Below, piece by piece: positions 34,201 through 44,500 of a stretch of 64,000 bases of DNA. The stretch's first letter is position 1. Each line of letters starts with the position of its first letter. Source of the stretch: Enoplolaimus lenunculus. Taxonomy: Eukaryota > Nematoda > Enoplea > Enoplida > Thoracostomopsidae. The position numbers and the translations under genes were made by a program. The notes under the pieces were generated by a model. It saw only the letters and a list, made by a program, of their open reading frames with translations, was not told where the DNA came from and made no database searches. The stretch lies in NCBI GenBank assembly GCA_030248215.1, contig JASANG010003210.1:1-64000 (forward strand). Reading direction: 5' to 3'.

Positions 34201-37200
34201 AGTTCAGCAACTGCAATAGATGGCGAGTTTGAATACATATTATTAACTGATGATAGTTGCTATACACATTAGACAACATTTGCCTAAGAAGTACTATAAA
34301 GACCAAATTTTCAATTCTTAACGATCTATCCATAAGCAGCGATTATGCACAAATCTGCCATCAAAAGATCGAACTTTATTTGAAAGCAATATCGTTTGAT
34401 ACTTGTTTACTCTCCCCCACAAAATGTTCTACCCAGGAAATAATCACTGGATTAATAAAATAGTCTAAGCCTAAGCTTAATTAGTCCAAGCTAAATAATA
34501 TACAGTAACAGGGAGTTTTTGACTTCAGCCAAATCCATACCAGTGTGGAGGAAAGTAAAGAAGTTGTTAAATTTCGTGTTAAGCGGTTAAATTGATCTAA
34601 CATAAAAAATGACTAACCAGCCAACTCGTATTCGTATATAAATTCGGTTAAGTTGAAAGAATAAACATCAGCTGGAGGTTGAAAAGTTGTTTCGAAACGT
34701 CCACGCTGTTTGAATACCATCCAAACGTAAGGATTCGATACGAATGAAAACAATCGTGGGCCGAGATAATTGCCGAAGTCCTAAATAACTCAACAAGAGT
34801 TAGTCTACGCAATTCAAAATAAGACGTCTTTTAAAAATAACCAGTGCGCAGATCTGGTATCATTATAAAACAAACAAAAATGGTATAAAAACTTTCAGCA
34901 TAAAAACCGGAGCCGGAGGTAAACAAATTTTGCCGAAACCGAGGCCGGAGATGAAACAAAATTAGTTTATTAAACAGCGTTGAATTTGCTAATTTCCGAA
35001 GTTATTTGCAAATGTTGTCAAAATTTGGTATATCAGCTTCCGTTTTAATAAATCTCGCCATTAAAGCTTTCGATATTGTCCTAAACTGAATACAAATACT
35101 CTAAATGTCGCAGCTTGTAACAAAAGATAAAAAATTTCTGTACCGAAATTGTCACAAATTTTGGTAAATCTTCTATGGGAACCGGAGCAAGAAGCAGGCA
35201 TCCGGCTTTAAAATTAAACCGATACTTGCATTACATTTCCGTGTAGGTCGGTGTTTTGCAAGTTCACAGTTGATAATTTGTTGATCATGGTACATGCTGT
35301 ACAGAAGTGGGTTAAAAAGGTTTCTTGTAAAATTTGAAAAATAAATAAAAACCCTCAATCAAATGTTCTCGATTATATATGCGTTTATGATCAATATTCA
35401 GTAATTAACACCTGGTGAAACTTAGAAATATCAGACTTACGTTATTTTCTGGATAATTCATCCAAACGTTATGAAGAACCATGTATCCGGCGTCATAGAA
35501 TATCACTGTACATGGTGCAATAACTGTACATCCAGGTATCTTAAACACTGGAGGCTCATTGACATCGTATGCCGTTACAACGCCGGAACCTGGGAATATG
35601 GAAATGTCGATTGACTTTGAGTACGTCACAGTCGTATTGCAACCGGTAACATTGCCTGAAAAAAAGGATGATAATGTTTACACTGATATCACGACGATGA
35701 TCCCTCGATAACTCGTCGATTGGCCACTTGAAATCCACAAAACTCGTAGTCTCGATGTTTGTCCACCGTCATTGCACAGTTTTGAAACGATGAATCAGTA
35801 TATACCGGTATAGTAAAAATCGGGGTATCATTACCGGTGTCGGAATTTCTGGAAGCATACCGATACCGATGCCTGTAATTTTATTACATTTTTGGACGAA
35901 TTGAGTTAAATAATTGCTTAATATTTGAAAAATTTATTCCTTTATCCTGAGGCAATTACGAATAGAGTTGATCGTAGCTTAGACGTAAGCTAAATAGAGC
36001 GCCGGCAGTATTAATAAGTTCCTCTCAGTTGACTGAACAGCTGATTTTGTGGCTACAATAAACATTTTGAGACACGAGCTGAATAACGTATATTCATTGA
36101 CGAATTCAAAATGTTCTAAAAGGGAGAAGCTAGAAACTTAATAGTGGAAAATATCCAGCGAACGATCGAGAAACCGAGTACCATTTTAGTGCTAAACCTT
36201 GACACCAAATTTTTGTTTCGATATCTGTTTGCGAGGCCTAGGATAGGATGACACTGGCTTGGATCGACGAAACAGTATATATCTCAATACGGGAGAAAGG
36301 ATAATCAAAAGTAATTGCTTGATACACTGGTTCACTTATCCCCACATCTTGTTGTGTTTACGAGACGTTTTTAGTTTTTTAGGTATAAAGGCTTAACCGA
36401 AGCTACAATTGGCTTTTGAAGGCTTTGAAAAACCTCAAATATGATAGTAAGACGTGGACATGAAAGTAATGTTTTTGAAAGTTGAAAAACAAAGCTATTC
36501 AGTAAATGGATGGAATGCTGGAATGAAGCCGCCTGTTACTGACTACAAAAAACGCTAAATTTCAGGGTGCAAGAGTTATTTTATGTTTATGTTAATCACG
36601 GGTAATTTTTGACCCATGACCTGCAGTCAGCTGTACGGAACAAGTATTGGAATGGGGCCAAGTTACTTTAAGGGGCGTCCCGATTTCTGGTGGGTCTATA
36701 AAAAAGTAGGTTTAGATTCTAGATTACATTATTTTGCTTCGGCTTAGGCTTAGACTTAGGCTTAGGAGCTCATTTTGCAACGCTTAGGCTTAGGCTTAGG
36801 CCTAGGAATCCATTTTTGCAACGCTTAAGCTTCGGCTTAGGTTTAGAAATACACTTAATCTACTGTTACGCCAGTTAAAGTATAACATTGGCCGGAATCG
36901 GTATTGTATTATTATCGGGATCCAAACTTGGGTTGCGGTATATTGGTACTTTACAGTACGCGGTTAAAAGCCAATTATTTGGGTCATACAAATAATTCGC
37001 GCGGAACGGTGAAATTTTTTTATTAAAGTTGCCGACCGCCGGCGCGCATCACTGCATGCCACCGATTATGTTTTGCGTATATTTTTGTTAGCAACGCATA
37101 GCAGCGTGCGGTGTTGCGCATCGGCGTCCGGGGGCCGTGCGACGACGTTCGGCACAGTAAAGCGTAGCGCCACAATTAGCAAAAAGCCCAAGGATCATGC

Positions 37201-38215
37201 TTGGTCTTAGACAGCGGTCAGATGACAAGCTGTCCAAGGGTCGAACGGTCGTGGATGAACTGTTTTATAACAGTCTACGTTTGTAATAATGTTAGGTTAG
37301 CGTCTAGCAGCGGACTCACGATTCTTGATATTATAGATGTTGTGTAGTCTGTGGGCTTCACATTGGTCATTGGTCTAACACAAAAATGTTGAAACTCGAA
37401 ATTTTGTTAAGGAAATAGGTATATTTATGTGATCTGATCATGAAACATAAACAAAATATATATTTTGGTTCTTGTAATTAGAGGAAGGTCAATGTTGCCT
37501 TGAGGTGCGCAACAAGTATTAACTTATTCCTAAAAAGCTGAATTGAAGTATAAGCCTAAGCGTCAGCGCCATGATAAGCTAACAAAGCCTATGGGCCGAC
37601 TGTAGTCTTTCAATTGAACTAAATGAACGCTTTAATGACAAAGGAAAGGTTTGTGCAGTTGCGTGGTATTTTGTCCCACAAAAAGTGTTAATCACATAAT
37701 TTCCGAAATATCAAAATTAGCTCAAGGTTTGGCTTAGGCTTGTACTTGAATTTTAATTGGCATACAAGGTTAGGCGGCGGTTTTAGCTCAACCTTAAGAA
37801 ACATTAAACTGCACACAACCCATGTCATGTATTTACCAGGTTTCCTTGTATACGTCATCGGCAATACGCCTTTGAAATCTTGAAGCTGTTCTTCAAAATA
37901 TTCTGTCTTAAAAATCCGCGAACCCATTGACTGCAAATCTGAATACGGTCTAAGACAAGGCGGAAAGCGAGCAAGTGGCGTCGTAGTCAAATCATCATAT
38001 TTGCCACCTTTGTTGGGGCAAGTAAATCCGGTCCCAAACCACCAAAAATTAGGATCAACAAACATTCGATATATCAAATCAAGACAGTCACGCTCCAAAT
38101 CGTGAGGATGATAAGCAGCGAGCGGATCGCATGGAGAATATTGAGGTTGCGCGTTTAGTAGTGAGAGTAAACACAAAAGACTAGTAACAGTCAAACAAAT
38201 GTATTTTTTACCCAT
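30942..38215 (-). CDS. multi-exon secreted protein, unknown family (gene span)
   Basis: Visible exons: 38215-37837, 35655-35441, 34780-34618, 32089-31782 and 31285-30942, all on GT-AG borders. Phases agree at junctions 1-2 (1), 2-3 (0) and 4-5 (1). Exon 3 ends in phase 1 whereas exon 4 needs phase 2, so a linking exon of 3n+1 nt in 32090-34617 is missing or an indel exists. About 470 residues are visible. A signal peptide (ICLTVTSLLCLLSLLNA) is followed by an extracellular chain rich in aromatics and Pro, with scattered cysteines, several N-glycosylation sequons (NVT, NTT, NLT) and no membrane segment. No known domain recognised. Expected to be secreted. Introns hold TTAGGC tracts and elements (33850, 36655). 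Confidence 0.6.
31590..31705. repeat. TTAGGC-type tract in intron
   Basis: AACAGGGCCATAACAGTAATA, then degenerate AAGCTTAAGCC and CCTAAGCCTAAGC units; a remnant of the dispersed TTAGGC element. Confidence 0.45.
31782..32089 (-). CDS. secreted-protein gene, exon 4 or 5
   Basis: Acceptor TTTATATTTCAG|T, donor G|GTTAGT, 308 nt, phase 2 in and 1 out. Encodes ASYEWLDPIKNPCFSG and a His-rich patch (GSHHTPHTGGHG). The incoming phase does not fit exon 3, which is the evidence for a missed exon. Confidence 0.55.
33857..33990 (+). mobile_element. TTAGGC-bearing element remnant in intron
   Basis: AACAGGGCCGGAACAGTAGTAT, about eight tandem GCCTAA-type units (33885-33945), then TTAGTCTAAAGCTTAAGC. Block order as in other family members; ends eroded. 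Confidence 0.5.
34618..34780 (-). CDS. secreted-protein gene, exon 3
   Basis: Acceptor GTTATTTAG|GAC, donor G|GTTAGT, 163 nt, phase 0 in and 1 out. Encodes DFGNYLGPRLFSF through a sequon NLT to ELAG. Aromatic-rich and without cysteine. Confidence 0.5.
35441..35655 (-). CDS. secreted-protein gene, exon 2
   Basis: Acceptor TTTTTTTCAG|GC, donor AAC|GTAAGT, 215 nt, phase 1 in and 0 out. Encodes GNVTGCNTT, with two sequons, then a beta-like Cys-containing segment (IPGCTVIAPCTVIFYD). Confidence 0.6.
36655..36895 (-). mobile_element. TTAGGC-bearing MITE in intron 1 (inverted copy)
   Basis: Starts GGGGCCAAGTTACTTTAAGG and ends, reversed, CGGCCAATGTTATACTTTAA. Internal order is the reverse of the 27797 copy: TCTAGATTACAT, three TTAGGC tracts split by CATTTTGCAACGC linkers, then TTAATCTACTGTTACG. 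It lies within intron 1 of the secreted-protein gene. Confidence 0.7.
37040..37170. repeat. dispersed repeat fragment (partner at 55475)
   Basis: TTAGCAACGCATAGCAGCG and CGGCACAGTAAAGC recur as CTAGCAACGCACAGCGGCG and CGACACAGTAAAGC at 55500-55536. Confidence 0.5.
37837..38215 (-). CDS. secreted-protein gene, exon 1
   Basis: Start ATG at 38215 (MGKKYICLTV) chosen because it opens directly on a strong signal peptide; an in-frame upstream start at 38287 would bury that peptide. Cysteine motif SPCDP follows the cleavage site. Ends K-P-G at donor G|GTAAAT, phase 1. Confidence 0.6.
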
Positions 38216-38613
38216 TTTCAGGGTTAAGCAATGTATGTGAAGGTTTAATAAAATGAAGCTGCCGCGAAAAATATATGAATTGGTCAAAGCACTAATTTAG
38301 TTATATCGCCAATATGGCTAGCCACGGCATCAATTTTGACTGTCACATAGTATATCAGCCAGCGATTAGTCAATAGTTTTGTAGCGTATTTTTTTGCTCG
38401 CGTCAGTATTCAAAGTGTTCGTAGTGGTACGATTTACTACCTGTGCTGTATGAGAGCTGTTTTGATTTTAGCAACAGCCATTCGGGTACTGTTGTTACGC
38501 AGGCTCAGTCACTGTTACAATTTTTGCTGTGACTCGCCATGTTGGCGATGTGACCAAATTGTTGCCGTTGCTTTAGTTATATTTCAAGCTTGGCTACTTT
38601 ACCAATTCAAATG

Positions 38614-39045
38614 CTGTATTGACCCGAATAAGAGGGGGGAATGATATTTATTTGAGGGTACCCCACTTGTTATTCGGTTTCGGACTGTTATTTTTTAACC
38701 CGCCCTCCGCAGTCCTTCGTTACAGATATATATCCGGTACTGCAATTATCCGATGAATTAAATGTTTTTTGCCTTGCATCAAAAGCTTGAGCGATAATGC
38801 AAGGTTTTATACTTGGGATTATTTTCAAAACTTAAGTACGCTTTAAGTTTCAAACTCAACTTTATTTGGTTTGGGAGCCATTTATGCGCTACAATGAGGG
38901 ATAATTGTCATTTATGGACTCTAATTAGGGTTTAGGGACTATATCCGCTTACGGAATCTTATTAGAGATACAGACTCCTATTGATCGGGACTCAAAATGA
39001 GGACCCCCCCGCTTATTACCTGCCCTCTTATTCGGGTCAATACAG
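38614..39045. mobile_element. 432-bp inverted-repeat element
   Basis: The 23-bp ends match perfectly in inverted orientation: both strands begin CTGTATTGACCCGAATAAGA and continue GGG. No transposase. A diverged copy lies at 21083-22415. Superfamily not assigned; no target duplication was clear. Confidence 0.75.
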
Positions 39046-40508
39046 TACTTCTGCAAGATACTTTAATCAGGAATTTTTTAAGTACGGAAAGTTACCAAAT
39101 ATAGTATATATCTGCAATTCAAAAAATCAAAAGCACAGAAGATCCCAACAAAGAAATTATATATCCTTATTACCATTGACCAGGCCAGGTAAAAGGGACT
39201 TTAAGGGGTCAACCCCTCTTGCGATCTTTGTCCAGATTTTTGATGTTTCTCAGCTAGTAATATTCGAAAACCCCCTTCGAAGTTTTAACAGAACGCGGTT
39301 CTATCCAAAATCCTCGCTGCACCAGTACTTTCACCCAAACTTTTTCAATTTCTACTCGCTAATTAGAACACATCATTCAAAATTATTCCATTTCTACTTT
39401 GAAATTTGAAAATGTCATTCAAAATAAAAGGTATAAACTCATTGAGCATAAAGTTTCGCAACGAATAATTTTCCAACGCAGTTTTTTCTTGTGAAAAAAT
39501 CCAGAAGTTTCTGTTGAACTGTACAAACACCTTCATAAGTTTTTCAAATTTTTGCTGTACAAAGTTCGCTGATTTTCAAATGCAAACTACCAATGCCATT
39601 ATGTTTCTGTTTACCCCGGCGCAAAATTGATGCTGAAATTCAACATCTGATACAATGTTTCGTATAAAAAATGTACAAAAGCCTTTCTTTTTTCTAAGCT
39701 AAATTTGAATTCCTCAGCAAAGAATTATTTTTGTCATTTGCTTTTGTTTCACAAACATTCAGACTGCAACTGATTGTAAATTTTTTCATGCAATTGAGCA
39801 CTTGCGTTTTGAACAAACGTCTTTCTGACTTCACGTCAATTTCGCTATTGTATTAATAAGCAAATATACAGGGATACACAAATCTTTCTGTATTTATTAA
39901 AGCTGGGACGCTTATGATACGTTATTTGGGCATCGTTCCAGCTGTCGTGTATACGTGTTGATACGTAACAAGGAGAAATATGTGCAATTTCAGTAGAAAT
40001 TCTGACGTTTTTTCATTTTGGCCAGTAAAAGTGATATACCTAATAACGATGATCAAAGACAAACCTATAAGCCCAATGCAGTTTTCGTCTTTACGAAAGT
40101 GAAAATTTTTCTCGATAGGAACCTTACCATTTTGTTATGAGCCTCGTCGACTTATGATAACAAAATAAATCATACCATATATTAGTACTTTTTATATCTT
40201 CACAGGTAGTAACTTTCGCATTGTTTTAGACGGCAAAATTCGGTTTAGTTTACAGCAGTTACCAGAGGGGTACATCTTGCTGCGGATCCATTTGGAAGCA
40301 TGGTGCTGTGCGATGTCATTCCCCGCTGTATGTCACTGACCGGCACCGTGCCACAACGCTGAGGCATAGTTAAGGCACGTTGTAGCGTGCGTTCATCGTG
40401 CATCAAACGGTTAAGGCACACTGAGGCGTGCCTTAACCGTGCCACAGGTGTATCGAGCAGTTATATCCGAAAGCCGCGGAATTTGTAGCACGGCTATTAA
40501 CAATATGA
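39046..40508. other. intergenic between the two large genes, no gene seen
   Basis: The 142-codon frame that starts in the 38614 element and runs to 39409 has no signal peptide or domain and looks like chance. 40340-40450 repeats GGTTAAGGCACA/GTGCCTTAACC, a small inverted repeat. Confidence 0.4.
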
Positions 40509-40607
40509 TCCGTGGTACAAGTTATTGTAGCACGGCTTATTGGCCGTCCGATATACAAACGCGCGCCGTTAAATTTGCTGCAAGCGTACGGTGCACTCGA
40601 GCGTCAA
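40509..40607. repeat. dispersed repeat (partner at 30196)
   Basis: See the 30196 copy: same ordered words, about 75-80% identical by eye. Confidence 0.65.
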
Positions 40608-41297
40608 ATGTTTGCAAAACCAATACATTTATTCATCGGAAGGGGGTTTCACGTTCATCGGAAGAGGGTTTTACGAAAATTTTGTGGGGGTGGTAAAAAA
40701 ATTTTATTAAACGAAAACCGCATTTCTAAGCGATCAATGGCCCTGCGGAAAATTTCGAAACCGTGATGTCGGTGGCGGATCGAGAATTTTTGCACGAAGA
40801 AATCTCGCGAGAGAAGCGAGCGAGAAGCACAAAAGTTTAAAGTTGGACGCTCTGATTAGCTTCTAGTGCTCACTCAACTACTCAACTCAGTAGGGGGGGA
40901 GCGTAGGCTCAAGGGGCGCCGCACCCTTCCCCTATGGCTACGCTTCTGATTTATAACTTGCACTTAATACTGTCGTAAACAGAGCTCACAAAACACCACT
41001 TGCGTTAAAGCGGGTACTAATTTTTTAGCCGACTTAAAAATTTGATTTTCTGGAAAAACGCAAGTTTTCTGATTGTTTCAGCTACAGGTTTGTGTTGCAA
41101 ACAAAACATATTTCTTTGTTGATATTAAACTTCAATAAGATTGCAAAAAATAACACGTTAAACACTTTAAATTTACTGACTTTGGCACAATACATCGATT
41201 TTCACTGTTTATGCGCTTAAGGCATCGCTGAGTCAAAAAAATGACACTAGTCCTTAAATATGTTTGACCAGAGTAAACTATATAACGTCGTGTTTCG

Positions 41298-41545
41298 TTA
41301 ATTTTCGTCGCGATCACATGCAGTGAAATCTTTGTCTAAGTCAGGATGGCACACTTTTCGCCACATAATCCTTCCGATGCATCGAACAACGGTGCCATAG
41401 CGTCCAAATGGTCCACTTCCTATTAAACGTTGTGGTGATGAATTTTGACACTGTCGATATGATAGTCTGTGAGCAATAGTTGAGTTTGAGCTGTAACACG
41501 ACGGACTGCAAGAACTCCATTCTGTCCATTGAGACCATGCAGGAG
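41298..41545 (-). CDS. TSP1 gene exon 8: degenerate repeat 11 and C-terminus
   Basis: 248 nt, acceptor CGTTTGCAG|CT, stop TAA at 41298-41300. Encodes PAWSQWTEWSSCSPSC followed by an unusually long loop before the remaining cysteines (RQCQNSS, VVRCIG, KVCHPD, FTACDR). The repeat is recognisable from the W-x-x-W start only. Confidence 0.7.
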
Positions 41546-44500
41546 CTGCAAACGCATTTAAGTATTAAATATGCATACTTCAGCTTGCCATGTTGCGTAG
41601 CTTAAAAGATAGGTTATATCCATTGCTGACTGCTAACAGGCGGTCCTTGCAGTCCAAAATATTAATTGCTATAGATCGGAGGGTTCATACTTGGTCGAAA
41701 AATGACGAAACTTGACTTTAGTTTTAATGTGGTTTAAAATCAATATGAGACTTTTACAGGTCTAAGTGTGGCACAGCAATCTACGTCTGGGCCGTAGTGA
41801 AACGGTGATCCGGAGGAAGTAATGCTAAGGTTCGGTGGCCCGGAAGAAGTAATGCTAAAGTCCGGTGGCCCGGAAGAAGTAATGCTAAAGTTCGGTGGCC
41901 CGGAAGAAGTAATGCTAAGGTTCGGTGGCCCGGGAGAAGTAATGCTAAAGTTCGGTGGCCCGGAAGAAGTAATGCTAAAGTTCGGTGGCCCGGAAGAAGT
42001 AATGCTAAGGTTCGGTGGCCCGGAAGAAGTAATGCTAAGGTTCGGTGGCCCGGAAGAAGTAATGCTAAGGTTCGGTGGCCCGGAAGAAGTAATGCTAAGG
42101 TTCGGTGGCCCGGAAGAAGTAGTGCTAAAGTTCGGTGGCCCGGAAGAAGTAATGCTAAAGTTCGGTGGCCCGGAAGAAGTAATGCTAAAGTTCGGTGGCC
42201 CGGAAGATGTAATGCTAAAGTTCGGTGGCCCGGAAGAAGTAATGCTAAGGTTCGGTGGCCCGGAAGAAGTAATGCTAAGGTTCGGTGGTCCGGAAGAAGT
42301 AATGCTAAGGTTCGGTGGCCTGGAAGAAGTAATGCTAAAGTTCGGTGGCCCGGAAGAAGTAATGCTAAGGTTCGGTGGCCCGGAAGAAGTAATGCTAAGG
42401 TTCGGTGGTCCGGAAGAAGTAATGCTAAGGTTCGGTGGTCCGGAAGAAGTAATGCTAAGGTTCGGTGGCCCGGAAGAAGTAATGCTAAGGTTCAGTGGCC
42501 CGGAAGAAGTAATGCTAGGGTTCTGTGGCCGGAAGAAGTAATGCTAAGGTTCGGTGGCCCGGAAGAAGTAATGCTAAGGTTCGGTGGCCCGGAAGAAGTA
42601 ATGCTAAAGTTCGGTGGCCCGGAAGAAGTAATGCTAAGGTTCGGTGGCCCGGAAGAAGTAATGCTAAAGTTCGGTGGCCCGGAAGAAGTAATGCTAAGGT
42701 TCGGTGGCCCGGAAGAAGTAATGCTAAGGTTCGGTGGTCCGGAAGAAGTAGTGCTAAAGTTCGGTGGCCCGGAAGAAGTAATGCTAAAGTTCAGTGGCCC
42801 GGAAGAAGTAATGCTAAGGTTCTGTGGCCCGGAAGAAGTAATGCTTAGGTTCGGTGGCCCGGAAGAAGTAATGCTAAGGTTCGGTGGCCCGGAAGAAGTA
42901 ATGCTAAGGTTCGGTGGCCCGGAAGAAGTAATGCTAAGGTTCGGTGGCCCGGAAGAAGTAATGCTAAAGTTACATTTAGTTTCTAATGGTTTCGCTCGGG
43001 TGATGTTATATGCTATTATATATTGACCCCGTAGGTATCCCAAGTTGTTGGATCCGCTGCTGCGCCTCACGTGCCATATATTTGAAATATCGCGGAAGTA
43101 ATACAAACGTCATAGTTTTAGTTACCACAAAAATCATATGAACTCTTGAACGCTAACTTTTGCATGGCACAATTTTCTTTGTGCACAGTCGCTTTTCGTG
43201 CAGAGATCCGGAACAATATCGGCCTCCAAACTGAGGCTTTGGCGCCGTACATTCTCTAGTTCGATGCTGGAATACTCGCTGACCACACGGTGTGTTACGT
43301 CCAAGATCACACGAGCTCCATTCTGACCATTGGGTCAGTCCTCCGGACACTGATTGTCCAACAGCTAAAGTCATACTTATGATTCAATTCAAAATTAAAA
43401 AATTTGACAAGCTCCAGGACATAAATTTGGCAATGTTTGAACAACTTTAAATTTGCAGTCGTGGGTGTTGCTAGGATATTGGTTTGGTGTGTGCAAGTGG
43501 GGTTCGATGAAAAAATTGAAATGAGACCTTTGTAAAGTATATGGTATAAATTTTTTACTGCTACCTACCTGTATAAAAACTGCTTATTCACAGTGGCATG
43601 GTACGAACTCAATACACCAAACATACCCTTTCAGTGGCGGATACAATGATTTCGGTTGGTTGCAAACCTTGCATAAGTCTAAAAAATTGCGAGCGAAGCG
43701 ATCGAAACACCAAACGCAGTCTTAGTACTAAATCTTAATACAAAAATTAGGTTTCATGTCAGTCCATGAATGATACAACTGGACTACACAATCTGAGTCA
43801 AATTCAACTCCGCCAGAGTGATCAATCGTATTATCGGCTGAAACTAGACTGATGTACGCTTTTGTTTTTTCTTCCTTCTTAATTGTTTCATTTCTTTTTT
43901 AATCAAAAACTATACTATTGTTTTCCACTGAAAAATTTCCATCAAACTTATACGAGTTCGAAACATATTATTTCACCGGTATCCTTAGAAAAATCCTAGT
44001 AACGCAGCCGTACCGTTTCTTAAACACGGCACGTCAACGCAATCAGCATAATCGGTCGCTGATCCATGACATGCAACGCCGTCATTCACTGGAATGGGCG
44101 CCGAACACGCACGTATCCTAATTCTGCGTGCGCCTTTAGCAGAACACTGTTTGGGGCACATACTGAAACCGCTCCATTCTGACCAGATGCCGTGCACTGG
44201 GCCTGTAATGTAAAGCCAATTTTGCACATTTAAATTCTATTCTATTAATTATTGCAATATATTTCATAGTGTCGTTGCTTTTGATTACAGTGCGAGTAAG
44301 GAAACCATCATAATTGGTCACGTGACATTTTGTAAATCCGAAGTTTGCTTAGGCTTAGGCTAAAAGACACCGTCAGGCGACAAATTGTGAATTCGCAAAA
44401 AAATATGCTGAAATTTTATGGAAAAATTGACTAATCTATAGTATTTAACAGGACGTGTGATAAAAATTCATATACGAACTTAATCGTCCTGTTATGTTTC

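Noticed and set aside
38981-39409. 142-codon plus-strand frame
   Set aside because: Starts inside the 38614 element and continues into AT-rich sequence with no domain or signal peptide.
41822-43026. Long open frames (239, 161, 107 codons plus; 204 codons minus) as a repetitive protein gene
   Set aside because: They are produced by a 30-bp minisatellite inside an intron; no start context, signal peptide or non-repeat coding sequence.
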